The notes beneath the pieces are model-generated. The model searched no databases. It had not been told where the DNA came from and saw only the letters and a program-made list of their open reading frames with translations. Both the position numbers and the translations under genes were made by a program. From Sternotherus odoratus (lineage: Eukaryota > Chordata > Testudines > Kinosternidae), in the NCBI GenBank assembly GCA_032164245.1, contig JAVMKO010000001.1, forward strand, positions 61,238,892 through 61,302,891: a stretch of DNA of 64,000 bases. The letters run 5' to 3'. Positions 1 to 13,342 of this stretch are shown in pieces (within the stretch, counting starts at the first letter, position 1; each line of letters starts with the position of its first letter).

Positions 1-505
1 GAGCTCTGTATTAACATGCCTAGTAAGGAATCTATTTGTCAAAAAACATTTCCTTAATATTTTTGTTATTGTCTGTATTGTTATGGACATACTTACTGAT
101 AGGCAATTTGAAATAAATTTGAAACTGGTGTGATTATATTGTGTTATTTTGACAAATAACATATGCCGAATTTTCAGAATTTTAAAATATTGCGTGCAAA
201 ATTTTAATTTTTTTATTGCAGAATTTTTTTTTTAATTGGTGCAGAATTCTGCCGGCGTAGTACATGGAACAGAGGTGCATGAACTTCCGGCTGTCAGTGA
301 ACCTGAAGGCAGGCAGTACAGCATAGACCATCTGAGACTAAGATTGGTGACAATATTCTGGGTTTGCCAGATGCCATCATTTGCTTGGACATAAGAGAAA
401 GAAAGTCAAGAACCAGGAATGTGATTTAGTAAGGTTTCAGCTTTATTAATTAGTGACACATCTGAAAACTAGCTGGCAATAACTCGTCCAGTGCAGGGAC
501 AAGTA

Positions 506-667
506 CAGTGGAACCCCGCAATACCGCGCCCCGCTATAGCGCGAATCCACTTATAACGCGGGTGGCAGCGTGCAGCACTTTGATGTCGCGCGACCCCGCA
601 ATACCCCACAATACCGTGATCGGGTATTTTTGGATCCCGATCATCGCGGTATTCTGGGGTCCGACTG
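506..667. mobile_element. Tc1/mariner (Tigger/pogo-like) MITE, 162 bp
   Basis: The element starts CAGTGGAACCCCGCAATACC. Its other end, read in reverse complement, starts CAGTCGGACCCCAGAATACC, so the ends form imperfect terminal inverted repeats. A TA dinucleotide lies on each side (504-505 and 668-669), as expected for Tc1/mariner target duplication. The interior is rich in CpG and GATC palindromes and has no transposase. Family assignment is inferred from the ends. Confidence 0.7.
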
Positions 668-1218
668 TATCTTCTCAGTCTGTACCCACCTGATGCAGGG
701 CTCAGCCCCCCTCTCCTCCACACACACCATTTACCTTGCCCTAGCACCATTGCAAGAAGAGCTTGCACAAGGACTAAGGTAGGAGCGGGGAAGTCTCCGT
801 ACTGCACCAGACATTAGAAGCCCCAACCCCATTCCCCACCTTTTTTTGAGGATGCCTTCTTCTAATCCACTTACAATTCTTGTTTATCAGAGAACTAGAC
901 CCCCTATTGAATGAGTACCTGCATTGGGCACCTGCCAAGTTGCAACATCTTGAATTTTATAACCTAACTACCCACCAAGTCCCTGGGCTGCTGAGAGAAA
1001 GGTTAAAACCCTGCTCTGCACAGGTCAGTACGGGAAAGAGGGGAAAAATTCTTCCCAGATTACAAAAGGTGCAATGCCCAGAGCCAGGCCCAAACGTCCT
1101 GTCCTACTCTGATCTCAATTGAAGGAAGGGGAAGCATTTCCTCATGCTGCAGAATGTCATTCTGGGCAGGAGAAAGGGCTTATAAACCTTCACCTTATGA
1201 GTGAAGGAGCCAATAGAC

Positions 1219-1415
1219 CAGGGATCAGCAGCCTTTGGCATGCGGCCTGTCAGGGTAAGCCCGTGGCAGGCCAGGCCAGTTTGTTTACCTTCCGCATGTG
1301 CAGGTTCAGCCAATCGCAGCTCCCACGGGCCACTTCCCTTAGCCCTCAATTGCAATAGGCTGAACCTGCGGACGCAGCAGGTAAACAAACCGGCCCTGCC
1401 CACAGGGGCATGTGT
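1219..1415. mobile_element. Palindromic hAT-like MITE fragment
   Basis: The left end begins CAGGGATCAGCAGCCTTTGG, the usual start of a common reptile hAT-type repeat. The interior is strongly self-complementary: a segment near 1280-1312 (ccagtttgtttacc, then caggttcagcc) is repeated in inverted form near 1360-1400. A matching 3' end and a target duplication were not found, so this copy is probably truncated on the right. Confidence 0.5.
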
Positions 1416-2511
1416 TTGTACCATCTTAATGCACAGGCCTGTTCCCATTGAAGTTATCATAGACTTTAGCAGAAGCAGGATCAGGTCCTTAACTTGAAAT
1501 ATTCTGTGTAATTGTTCTATAACACTTTTTGACTAAAGGTTAAATACCATTGGGTCAGTCAATATTTTAAAAAGCAAATGAAATCCAAATAGTCACACAA
1601 TATTTGAAGATCCAGAGCTCAACAGACTAGAACATTTATGTGCTCGCATGGCCAAATATTGTGCCATGCTATGGCTTCCCTTTTTATACAGACAATTACA
1701 AGATACATTTTTACTGAAGCATATAGTAATCCTTTAAACTTGCAAAATATAGATACTTTATTAAAATTGACCATGCCTTCAATGCAAGTTCAAACAATTT
1801 TAATTAGGCTTTTCTAGGCAGCTACTCAAGTGTAGCTTACCTGAACTGCATCGCTTACCCCGAATATTAAAAATGTATCTAATAAAGATCCTAACCCAGA
1901 GCATCTGTCCCAAACCTATCAGAACAGCTGGAGAATTAGTCAGGACTTGGCCTACTGCCTTTGCAATTTCTAACCGTACACTGTGTCTTAGAGTGAACCT
2001 TAGCATTTATGGTGTGAAAGGTATAATGTTGAAAAAAATGTACCTGGATTAGTAATAAATAGTTATCCTGTAAAAAGATGATCTACTCTGTAATTACCTT
2101 GTGTCAGATGCAGTAAGTCAGTTCTGTAGTTTCTCATCAGTCTCTGGGCTACCCTTTTCTGAGTGCTGACAGTATGATTTATTGGTAGAAACCATACTGC
2201 AGTATTAAAAGATCATGTATCTTTGGGGCAAATAACTGGCCTCCAGTTTCACCACACACAAAATAATATTTGAGGACAGAGGGCAAAAACTAGAGAGTGA
2301 TAAGTGAGCTGCCACATTTTTTTATTGAGTGCCATATTCTGGTCTTGGGAAACGGTGCATCAGATGACTACAAAAATATATATCTCATAATTTTCCCACA
2401 ATTCCATTTACCCAAGATGACAGGTGGTAAGCCAAAGAAATTGATATGCATTGCAGTGAACCCATCTTTATTGTCTGAGTTATAGAGCTTGTCATTTTTT
2501 CTTCTTTATAG

Positions 2512-2820
<309 letters not shown>

Positions 2821-3102
2821 TGATGGAACTAAACCATCTTGTAAACATATATTGCTATCAGAAGATTTTCATGGTGCATTATACCTTGTTAACCCCTACT
2901 TACAATCATTTGTGACAGTTTAGGCACTATGTTGTGGGACCTTTCTCTTGAGTGGGTGCAGTTTGCACCCACAACATTTGCACTCTCATTTGCAGTTGAA
3001 TAGTGAGAGTGATTTGTCCCTGCAGTTAATAATGAAACATACATTTGAGAGTTTGTATCTCTATGCTTCAAATTGTGAGAGAAGATGATGTTGATTTTAA
3101 CA

Positions 3103-3640
3103 TAAAATCATAGAAACATAAAATAGTAGGTTTGGAAGAGACCTCATGAGGTCATCTAGTCCAATCCCCTGCTCAAAACAGGACCAATCCCCAACTAAAT
3201 CATCCCAGTCATGACTTTGTCAAGCCAAGTCCTTAAAAACCTCTAAGGTTGGAGATTCCACCACCTCCCTAGGTGTAACCCATTTCAGTGCTTCACCACT
3301 CTCCTAGTGAAATAGTGTTTCCTAATATCCAACCTAGACCTCCCCCACTGCAACTTGAGACCATTGCTTCTTGTTCTGTCATCTGTCACCACTGAGAACA
3401 GCCCAGTTCCATCCTCTCTGGAACTCCCTTCAGGTAGTTGAAGGCTGCTATCAAATCCCACCTCACTCTTCTCTTCTGCAGACTAAATAAGCCCAGTTCC
3501 CTCAGCCTCTGCTCATAGTCGTGTGCTCCAGCCCCCTAATCATTTTCATTGCCCTCTACTGGACTCTCTCGAGTTTGTTCATATCCCTTCTGTAGTGGGG
3601 GGGACCAAAAGTGGACACAATACTCCAGGTGTGGCTGGAG
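3103..3640 (-). mobile_element. CR1 LINE, 5'-truncated 3' end
   Basis: About 535 bp reads in minus orientation as the 3' end of a CR1 element. The low-coordinate end has the CR1 terminal motif in reverse (AATCATAGAA...), followed by the characteristic 'gaggtcatctagtccaatcc' segment (one base from the usual wording). Further into the element lie stretches recalling the last ORF2 codons and 3' UTR. It is truncated at about 3640, as is normal for CR1. No target duplication is expected or seen. Confidence 0.9.
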
Positions 3641-5394
3641 AAACATGTGGCTTTAACATAATAGATTGTTATCATGTAACAATGGAAACCGTATTCAGTG
3701 ATAAAAACAATGTATTTAAAAAGTGTGCGTTGGAATGAACCGTATTATACCATAATATTATTTTCTCCCTTGCCTTTTGCTGTCTCTAAATATGTTTTGT
3801 CACAGTCAGCTTCAGAGAAGGAATTTATAATAATTTGCTATCTGAAGTGCTATGTACACATATAGTCTCTAGAAATATTTAATGACTAAATTGTGTATTC
3901 TGCAGTTCTGTTCATACCAGCATATCCTCATTTTGCTTATCATAAGAACATTTTTTTCTTAAATTTTACATTATTTTCATTTGATTGTCAGATAATAAAT
4001 AGCTTCCCACTTGTAATAGACAGAATGTACAGCACTCTTCAGTTTTCTGGTGAGGCTAGAATGAATCTCAGTCTGATTTCCTTATTGTCTAGTTTAGCCA
4101 ATACATTACTTTAGATTCCAACCTTGTTTTCTATGATTAGAGGAACAAACTCTGGATAAAATCCTTCCCCAATCCATGTGAAGAAAAGCTGACTACTGGA
4201 TCTAAGATCCTCGTTCTGAACGGTATATTGGTTTAAATTTTCTTCCTTCCCTCTTTATATCTTCATCACCAGTGTCTTCTCAGATCTTAAATTATATATT
4301 TCACAGTCTGCCTTTTCTATGTTAGCTTTTGATGACTGTACCTGCCAACAGTTTTCTGTTTTTCTGGTGTATACTTATTTGAAAGTCACTGCTGCATTTA
4401 GATTTTTTTCTGTGGCATTTTCTTGGTCATCACATCTTTCGTAAGTTTCTCTTACTAAAAAAAGTCTGTAACATTGGTAACTGTGTATTGTGGCATGTTT
4501 CTATTCCACTCTTAAAGCAAAGATCAAGAGAAGTATGAGAATCATAATACCCCAACAGGGCCTGATCATGGGTAACTCTTCTTTAAAGTCCATGCACACA
4601 GGGAGTCAGAAAACATTAAACCAGTGTGCATCTGATCGCTCCAATCTGTAGTAAGTGTTATAAATGCCAAGGAATCTGATTTTTTACTTCACTATCTCAT
4701 GACTTCTATTTTGTCACAATACAATCAGAGAGTATTGGTGTCTGAAACCACTGCACCTCAAAAAGCATAAAATGAAGCCAAATGCTGCATGAAAATATTT
4801 GAACCTTTACCTCTTTAACAAAAACGTAACCTCCTAAACAAACTATTACTCTCATGTGCAGACAGCCAGTAAAATAATAGAGGTTAGTGCTGGGTTTAGC
4901 TTGTAATGTGACAGATAACAGTCTGTTGAACATGTACTTTCCATGTTCACAGTAATATTTGACTTAGTCCCTCTGTTCTTTGGTAAAGTTCACACACTGC
5001 TAATATAAAATGATGTTAAAGTTGCTACAGACAGATGTTCTACAGGGCATGCTACCTCTGTCATTCAAATGCTTGCACAACAGACTTCTGACTTCACTGG
5101 AACCTGGATTTTTATTTAAAGGTTAAGCTAATTAATTAAAAACATACATTGTTCCTGAATTTGGAAGTTAATAAATATTATAATACATGTACAGTACATT
5201 GTGGACCTAATTTTCAAATGGGCAAAAGCCTAGGGCTGCATTAATAATGCACTTTATTTGTATATGCAGTGGCCACAATTGCACTGACAAATGTGGTATT
5301 TGTATGTATGCATAGAAGTTAGACATGTCACTGGCCATGTGCACATACAGATGCATGTGCATATATGTGCATGAGCATTGTGCTAACTAATGGA

Positions 5395-5482
5395 TCCCTT
5401 CATTGGTTCCCACTAGTTCACATTTAAGTTTTTGCCCTCACATGTAAAGCCTCTTACAACATTGCCCCTCCCTATTTATTCA
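5395..5482 (+). mobile_element. L2-type LINE remnant, split by a MITE (continues at about 5743)
   Basis: The + strand reads LHWFPLVHI, a stop, then VFALTCKASYNIAPPYLFT, which recalls the LHWLP...FK.L...TYKALHGLAPPYL region near the end of L2/CR1-group ORF2. The sequence resumes after the TIR element at 5488-5737 (about 5743-5830). The insertion appears to have interrupted the older LINE, giving a relative age order. Confidence 0.5.
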
Positions 5483-5487
5483 CTTTG

Positions 5488-5737
5488 CCCTGGTCTACCC
5501 TTGGGGGTTGGGGGGGGGGAGAGATCAACCTAACATACAGAACTTCAGCTACGTGAATAACGTAGCTGAAGTTGACGTATTCCGGTGAACTTAACTTGGC
5601 CTCTCGGCATGGTGGAGTTCCGGAGTCGACAGGAGAGTGCTCGGGGATCGATTTATCATGTCTAGACAAGACACAATAAATTGTTCCCCGAAAGATCAAT
5701 CTCTTCCTGCCGATCTGACAGGTAGTGTAGACCTGCC
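5488..5737. mobile_element. TIR-bearing MITE with internal palindrome, 250 bp
   Basis: The ends are related inverted repeats (GGTCTAC near the left, GTAGACC near the right). A direct repeat CTTTG flanks the element (5483-5487 and 5738-5742). Inside is a near-perfect hairpin, cttcagctacg / cgtagctgaag, around 5543-5572. The same layout (ends with GTCTAC, a subterminal hairpin around an acgta core) is seen at 31785-32021. No transposase is encoded. It splits an L2-like remnant. Confidence 0.6.
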
Positions 5738-7044
5738 CTTTGTCTCATATCTCATTGCCCTACCCTCTTCCAGTGCGGTTTGATCCTGCAAGGTGAAGAC
5801 TACTGCAAGATACTGAATAACTGTCCTCCATTCCTATCAGTGGGCTGAGAGTGCTCAGCTTGTTCCAGAATCAAACCCTTCATGGCATTGTGGAAAGATA
5901 TTTGTCAACATGTCATTTCCTAAGCTATCCCACCCAGGCGCATGCCCAGCTCAGTAGGTGAAGCTCTCTGTCCAGTAGCACCAGGGCCAGGAACGGGACA
6001 GGACAGGACAGGACAGGGCATAGCCTGGGGTGCGACCCGCCTGCACACAGATTTTCCCCAGATGCCTGGAGCTAGGGTAAATAACCCCAAGAAAGTATCA
6101 TTTCCCTCATCCTCCCTCTATTCTTCTTTCTTTGTTCATTATATTCACTCACTGAAGCAGTTCCAAATTTGATTGCAAGGTCCTTGGTGCTACCCTAAGT
6201 TTGTATGGCACCAAGCATCATGTGGAACTAATCTTGATTGGTGCTTCTAGATGTGATCACAATATGAATAACAAATAAAGATAATAGCTACTATGCATGC
6301 AGGTCAGATGTACAATTGTGCATAGCACAGGGCCTCTGTCCCTTTGAAAATCAGGTCCCTAAATCTCAAACGCATACATCAAAAGACCAAATAATTCTGA
6401 TTTCTCTTTCATTTTAAGGTTAATTCACTTCTCTATTGCTGCCAAATTGCTCATAGCTATATTCCAAGTATCATATGTACAGAGGAGAATTTCCATTTGT
6501 GTATAATCTGGTTTGGTTTGGTTTCCAACCATTATTATGTGGTGATTTCCTTTTATAACCGGTAGGCAATTTGACATGGAAAAATTTCCTACTGCATACA
6601 AATATTTTGTCTTGTGGATGATTGAATCCAACCACTAAATACATTCCCATAGTAAATGGAGTACGTTTCCAATTTCTTTTTATATCTCTGATTATATGCC
6701 ACATCTATTCATGTGAGTTTCCAGTAAATGTGGAAAATTATCATTGTTTAGGTTAACTGAAGACTTAGATTCAGTTTGGATTTCTTAACGTTAGAGCAGT
6801 TGTTCTTTTGACAATAGACAGCGCTGCAGTGTACAAAGCTATCACTGCACCCAGGCCAGTTGTGGCGTTTTTGTTATTGTCATTAATCATTCCAAGCTCA
6901 TTTCTTGTGGACATCATGGAAAAAGTGGAATTTTAGGAGAAATTTGAATGATGGGAGGGTTGTTGTGCAAACTGTAATGCATTTGATAGGTAAACTATTT
7001 CACGGAATAGACTCAGACCTTACTTCCACCTTCCTCCCCATTCT

Positions 7045-7180
7045 CCCTTCCCACACTCTTGACAGACTTATACAAACCTCCAGAGACCAAAAGAGAAGAG
7101 CTCTTTGTTTAAGAATATTGGATTTTGCACTGTTCTTAGTAGCTCTCTGGAACACGGTGCCTTGCACACAGTCTCCTCAG
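7045..7180 (+). mobile_element. Possible LINE (L2/CR1-group) ORF2 end remnant
   Basis: The frame around SRDQKRRALCLRILDFALF and the following VALWNTVPCT resembles the R..R...F....P..WN.LP tail found at the end of L2/CR1-group ORF2. The match is short and partly open by chance, so this is a weak call. Confidence 0.3.
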
Positions 7181-7809
7181 AATGGATTTATTATTCTCCA
7201 TTTCGATTCTAAAGGACTTATTCAGATGAAGATAATCATGCTTATGATTGCATAAGAGTTTTTTAAAAAAAACATTCACTAGTCTAAAATCACTTACGGG
7301 TTCTTTACTAACCAATCTATGCAACATGCAGTGCAATACAATGCAGTTTAGCATGATACTGTATTGTGTTTTGCAAACAAAAGTCTCACAATGTACCTCC
7401 CGTATAGCACCCTACAATGTTTTCAAAATGTAGTAAGAAGCGAGAGGTAAACGAGAATGCAAGGAATGAGCCAGGAGGTATCTGGATGTAGTCAATACAG
7501 GAGAGGTGCTTTCTGAATTGTGTTGTTAACAGTGTCCGTCAGAGTCTTAGCGAAGTTTTCCTTTCACCTGGTAGGAGAAAATTAGCATGCAGAGGATCTC
7601 CTCTCTGTGTGGAATTGTGGTGGGGGATCGATCCTTCCCCACCCATCCCCTTGAGTGAAATCAATGGCAAGATCATTTATTGGAAAGGATATTCTGAACT
7701 TCTTTCCTTATGTTGATAATCGGTATTTACCTCCACCTCTTGGCCTGGACCCATGTTATAGGGATTGAGTTTCACTTTTCAAACCACTTAGCACTTCACC
7801 CACATTTAT

Positions 7810-8181
7810 GGCTACATCTTCACTGCAGAGTTAACTCAAGTTGACTCCTCTTGAGTTATCCTAACTTGAGTGAGAATTAATCCTTGAGCTACAGAGTACT
7901 TGGATTATGGCAAAATTGGGGATTGGTCCTGCTTTGAGCAGGGGATTGGACTAGATGAGATCCCTTCCAACCCTGATATTCTATGATTTTATGATTCAAA
8001 GAGTGGTTGTACTAGCAACTGATGAACTGTGCTAATTCAGGCTATAGCCTGTACTCACAGTGGGCTGGCCAACTTGAACTAAAAGTACCACCAGGCTTGA
8101 ATTATGGGTTTGTGTGTGTGTGGGCAAGACTCAAGTTAGTTAACCCAACACTTGGGTTATAACTGCAATGAAGATAAGCCC
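7810..8181. mobile_element. TIR MITE interrupted by a CR1-type 3' end
   Basis: The left end, GGCTACATCTTCACTGCAGA, is matched by the reverse complement of the right end, GGGCTTATCTTCATTGCAGT, over about 30 bp. The interior has several short inverted words based on 'ctcaagtta'. A CR1-type tail sits inside it (7912-7997). With that insertion removed the MITE would be about 285 bp. No clear target duplication was found. Confidence 0.6.
7912..7997 (+). mobile_element. CR1-type (or CR1-tailed SINE) 3' end, nested
   Basis: It contains the CR1 3' signature 'ggactagatgagatccct' and ends in ATTCTATGATTTTATGATTC, the octamer-like tail typical of CR1. Only about 85 bp remain, so it could be a very short CR1 or the tail of a CR1-mobilised tRNA SINE. 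It lies within the TIR element at 7810-8181. Confidence 0.75.
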
Positions 8182-9088
8182 ACATAACCCAGTTATTTGG
8201 GTTCTATACAATGGATTTCATCCCAAGAGTCTTTATTCATGTTTGGTCTGTTATGGATCCTGTGTTTACTTGTGTCTTACGTTGAGCCTGATTCAGAAGA
8301 ACTTCATTGCTTATGCTAATTATGGAACCTCAATCTCTCCAAAAACAACAAAGATAAATCTGTAAATGGTTTGGAGAGATTTATTTTGCAGGACATTACT
8401 TTGTTTTATATTTTCAATTTCTTGGCATTTAGCTATCAGCAATGTTACAGTCTGCTCCCTACCTCTGTTTGATACCAAACAGCCTAATGACCAGACCTGA
8501 CTCAGGAAAATCTCTGGTAGAACTTGCTCTGAGAACAGAATAACTTATGTTTGGTGCCCTGTTCTTCTCTCCAAAGATTAAGGCAACTGGGCCATCAGGA
8601 TTTGAACAGCCTTCATTGATTCAGGATATTAGGACATTCCGAAATACTGTTTTCTCCTTACAAATGAGGAAACATTTTTAAATAATAGTAGTCTACTTTA
8701 TATGAAGATATGAAGAATCTGGATATTTTGTAATTGAGGAAAAAGAGAGAGAGAGACTGGTTGGGTAGGCTAATAGCAAACTTCTCCTGTATGCATGCGT
8801 GCAAATAATAATACCTTTCAACTTGCTCCTGTCATGACCAGGACTTAAGGAGTCTGGCCTAGCAGGTAGAACCAGGAGTCAGGAGCCAACAGTCAAATCA
8901 ACAGTTGGCACTAGAGTCAGGGGTCTACTCAGAAATTGTAGCCGGAGCAGGGATCAAATCAAGAGTCAAAGCTGAAGAACGGAGCCAGGGTCCAAAGTAG
9001 GGAGCAAAAGCAGGGTCTGTGGTAGCAACAGGCCAAGTACTGCCAAGTTGCACAGACAGTTTCCTGAAACTTACTCTATGTTTGAATA

Positions 9089-9190
9089 GTGACAAAGAGT
9101 CCTGTGGCACGTTATAGACTAACAGATGTATTAGAGCATAAGCTCTCGTGGGTGAATACCCACTTCCTCGGATGTATGCTGTCAGTTGGG
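9089..9190 (-). repeat. Interspersed repeat, copy A (inverted relative to 41662-41751)
   Basis: This segment ('gacaaagagtcctgtggcac' and onward to the 'cccacttcctcggatg' part) is the reverse complement of the sequence at 41662-41751, with about 80 percent identity by eye. It is a repeat common in turtle and crocodilian genomes; I do not assign it to a superfamily. Confidence 0.7.
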
Positions 9191-11275
9191 TCTTCAGTGG
9201 GCAGCACTTCCTGTGCTGCTTAGTTACCCAGAGTTTATAGTGCTTTGATCGCAGCTCTGTGATGGCTGCTGGAAAAGTCAGTCACCTGAAGACTTGGGTT
9301 CTAGTCTTCTGAATCCTTTTAGCTTCTACAGCTCAGGTTCTAGCACTGAGTCTGAATCAATCTGGGTTTTAGCTTCAAATGTGCACATCAAACACCATCC
9401 TTTGCTTCAGAGGTTACTTCATACAAGACTACCACTACAAAGACAAGAACAGTTTACCTAGGCTAGATGTACAGTAGTGGACTCGTGTATGTTTTGTTAG
9501 TGCTCATGTGAGCATAGTACAGAAACCTGGTCTACTAATTACAACCAAACATGATAAAAAACAGGATAAAATCCTAAGGAATTGGCTAAAATTGTATGAA
9601 AAAACATAATTACGTTATATTACTGCAGCAACATTTTATAGCATATTCCACATATAATAACTGAAAAATGTAATGTTCACCACTGAAAAGCAAAATCCGT
9701 ATATAGTCCATTCATTTACAATATCCATTATATGAGGAATATCATGTAATTTATTTGCTTACAACATCAGTTAGGTTTTTCAGGTCCTAACAACTTGTCA
9801 CTATGTGGAATTATAAATAAATTGGCAATTAAGTAGATGTGAAGTCAGATGCTGAAATGCTCCTAATGTTTTAAATTCTGACCCTGCAGTAAGATGTAGT
9901 CCAAAGTGTGTTAATGGCAGTCATGAGCAATCACTTTGCAAGAGTCACCTAAGTGACCTCAATCAACTTTAGCATGAAGATCCTGTTTTATCGTGCTTTA
10001 CATGGAATTCAGTTGTTGCACATAATAACACATACATTTAAATGAACAGCACACTCACAGAGGAGAAAAGCATCTAATGAGTAGTTAGCCTCCTTTTTGT
10101 CCACAAAACTCTTACGTGCTTCTCAGCCTCTTCCTAAAAGTATCTCAAAAGAAGTCAGGGGGTGAGAATTTAATGAGATATTAGAAGCTTTCTTCTATCA
10201 TGACCCAGTCAAATATGAATGCCATCTTTTCCCATCTCTCTTGAAAAAGGATGATTAACAAGTTAATGTTGCTAAAGCCCTTGAAAGATAAAAGTCTCTA
10301 TAAAAGGATTTCTTAAGCACTATGTGAAATTTAAAGAACAGGGTCACTCTGCTCAATGATTGCCTGATATTGGGCAGCCAATACACATGAACTACATGCC
10401 CGGAATCCATTTTACCTTACTCCTGCTATCTTTGTGCATAATTGCTGCCGATAAAACATATTCTTCAGGCTCATGTGACTGGAAAAGTGGAATTGATGAA
10501 AGGACTGTTTCCTGCATCAACTCTGGCATGTAAAATTTTGGGCAGAAAATGTAGGGGGAAAAAGGTCTTGAAAGGAGTTTGCTCCTCTGTGGCATAGGCC
10601 AGATGTTGTTGCCACTAACTTTATATGCAGCATGTGGATGTTACCACTCTAGTACAGTGAACCAGAGATACCTCCTTAATGGTTATTGCTTTGTGAATCT
10701 TTTTGAATGTCACCTTCTTTTACTGCACATGACTAATTTGTTTTCCTTTGGACATTTTGACAATATTTGCACTTAGGCCTATATGTAGCCCAAGTGACTA
10801 GTTCAAGGAACTCAACTGGTTGATGAGGATCTCTGTGGGGGGAAGGAGAGAATCTTCCTCCTCGATAGCAGAGCAGGAGCAGAACCATTAAGGCCTAGAG
10901 TAAATTCCACAGCCCTAAATAACTCCCTTTCCTGGGGAGAAGGGCTGCCAGCACCCAATGCAAAGATTTTTTTGTGTGGACTATTGCCATCCTTCCCCTT
11001 CCATACACAGTGGATCTCCTGTGTTGGGGACCATCGGTACTTGAAGAGGATGAGATAGGAGTTGGGCTTCAAGGAGGGGACTTCTTATTTTAACACTCAA
11101 ATAAGCTTCATAAATTAAAGATGGCAGATACCAATTAAGCCATCTAGTTTGTTGATTCCCCAGTGCAGAAACTCTGTAAGTAAGAGTTAAGGTCATTTAT
11201 ACAAAGAGCAGTTCATTTCGCCAGTCATTTTCTGTTATATAAAAGATGGACAAATGATCTAATAGGCCTTTTCCA

Positions 11276-11365
11276 TCTCTAATAATAATATTTGGCTCTT
11301 ACATAGCTCTAGCTCTGTAGATAATGCTTTACAAAGGAAAGTATCATTATCCCTGTGGAGAGGCT
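11276..11365 (+). repeat. Old amniote interspersed repeat remnant
   Basis: The words 'taataatatttggctcttac', 'gataatgctttacaaagg' and 'agtatcattatccc' recall an ancient amniote SINE/LINE tail found in birds and reptiles. The copy is short and diverged. Confidence 0.4.
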
Positions 11366-12287
11366 GCCCACGGTGCCAGACACATTTTTTAAAATTGAAG
11401 TTTTTATTTAACTGAATATGAAAATGAACTTCAGTGTTTTCCGCTGTGGTGGTTAATTATATGTTAAAATGATTTTACATTTTAAAAATTGTCATGGTGG
11501 TGCAGAATTTTGTATTATCGATGCACCGTGCTATCGCATTTCTCAACAGGACAGATAAGGGACAGTTGGGACTTCTGGAACCTGCAAGGCAGTTTAGGTT
11601 TGTGGGAAAAGTATCTTAGCTGTATGTTAAATTCACCAGCAGTTAATTCGTTGCTGTTTACCAGGAAATTTGCACCACAAAATGTTATAACTTCAGACAT
11701 AATGCCCCCTGATATGAGTACAGGAGTGAACGCTGCCTGCTTGGAACTGTTGTTTCAGAATTTGCAGAACTATATATTTCTTTTAGGGCTCCTCACATTC
11801 ATGCTGTTGATAATCCTACTACCCACCTTCCTTGAAGTAGCATCCTCTTTCTGTACTCCCTCTCTAGAAAGAAATGGGCACATGAGGGTCATGGGCATTT
11901 TTATGTCATAAATGAGGAATTTAATTGGCTCATTGAAATCAAAAGGGGGAAAAAGGCAATTTGTGTGTCTTGATTCACTTCAGACTACATGGAGATACAG
12001 CCATTAAGCTTACCATCAAAGACAGTAGAAAAGAAACCAAATATTCCGCGGTGGTATTAAAATCTGCCTCCTTTGGGGCCTTTCTGTTTCTGGGCAGCAG
12101 GCTGAACAGAGTGTGTTCTGAGATCAGAAAACCGTGTGTTGCTTCTTTGTCAGAAACAAGTTAATTACCCATTTGACTTCCACATGTAGAAATGCATCTT
12201 GAGCTAATCTGCTGAAAAAGTACTTCCCTGCATCGATATATTTTCAGCTAGTACTAAAACATCTTTTACCAATCAATATACAAAAAA

Positions 12288-12352
12288 GAATAATACCAGG
12301 CAGAGTACATTCCTGACAACGAATAATACCAGGCAGAGTACATTCCTGACAA
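12288..12352. repeat. Tandem duplication, 33 bp x 2
   Basis: The unit starting GAATAATACCAGGCAGAGTA occurs at 12288 and again at 12321, essentially without change until the end of the second copy. It is a simple local duplication in intron sequence. Confidence 0.9.
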
Positions 12353-13342
12353 GTGTGCAGAAGGTCAGTGGAGCAAAATGGAGTTACAACAAGAAAGGTA
12401 GGAATAGCAGAGAGCTTTGCTTTTTTTTCTTTTTTCTGTTTTTTCATGTTGAAGTACAGGACAGAGAATAGAAGAAATAGATATGTTCAAGTTCACTAAA
12501 CTTGAATGTTTAACATGCTATGGAAAGTAATGTTATACAGGTTTTTCTATAAGCTTCTTAGAAATATGGTGGGAGAGGTCAAAATTATCTCAGCTAATTC
12601 TTTCTAAAAGGTTTACGGAGAGCCTGGGTTGCTCAGGGGTGGGCAGTGGTCTGCCAACCAATTACCACTAAGTCTTTAGTTCAGGAGATTGGTATGCCAA
12701 TCATTTACATTGATTGAAATCCTGTTCAAGGGAAAGATTCTTCCTTCTATCCTGGAGATGCATTGGAGAAGGCTTTCTCTTGCTGTGGAGCTGCAGGGGG
12801 AATTCTGATCTAGTCATCTACAATTTCTTCTTCTGGGCTCTCCTGGTGTGCACACGTTGCTCTGGCACCCTGGAGGAATTGCAGCACACCCTGTGCTATG
12901 CTGCCTCTGGTGGCTGATGCAGAGGGATAGTAGGTATGTGTCCCTTGTTTTATGTCTATGGGTTTGTCTGCATCCCTCTTTCCCAGCTTTATTTAGACAG
13001 CCAGAGTCTGGGGATGTACTGTCCAGAAGCAGAAACTGCATTCCTCAGAAGGATTCTTTACAGGAGTCCAAGAAGAAATGGGAGCTCCATGCATTTCCCA
13101 GCACTATTTGCAAATCCATGCCGGGTGTGGTTAGATTCTGGCCCCAAGTCAGTAAGTGATCAAAAATCATTATCTGATTGCTTTTAGATTAACTGAGCCA
13201 GATATCTGTATGTGTAATAATAATTGGTGTCAATAATTGGCAGCCTGGTTTGGCAATCTCTCCACATGGAGATCTGCACTATGATAGACATGAGGCAATA
13301 CCAGCGTTCACACTGGAGAAATTGGGCCACTCAAAAATAAAT

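Larger units (their letters stand above)
1..2511 (+). other. SYT1: SYT1 intron (3' part), upstream of the first exon seen
   Basis: This is non-coding intron ending in a pyrimidine-rich tract and an AG directly before the exon at 2512. It holds an AT-rich repeat-like start (about 1-255, including a run of related gcagaatt-type words), a Tigger-like MITE (506-667) and a palindromic hAT-like repeat (about 1219-1415). I see no coding exon in the rest; the short open frames around 469-1497 lie inside these repeats and read on both strands, as expected from chance. Confidence 0.8.

Noticed and set aside
469..807. Overlapping open frames of 60-118 codons on both strands
   Set aside because: They fall on the Tigger-like MITE and neighbouring intron, read on both strands, and show no domain.
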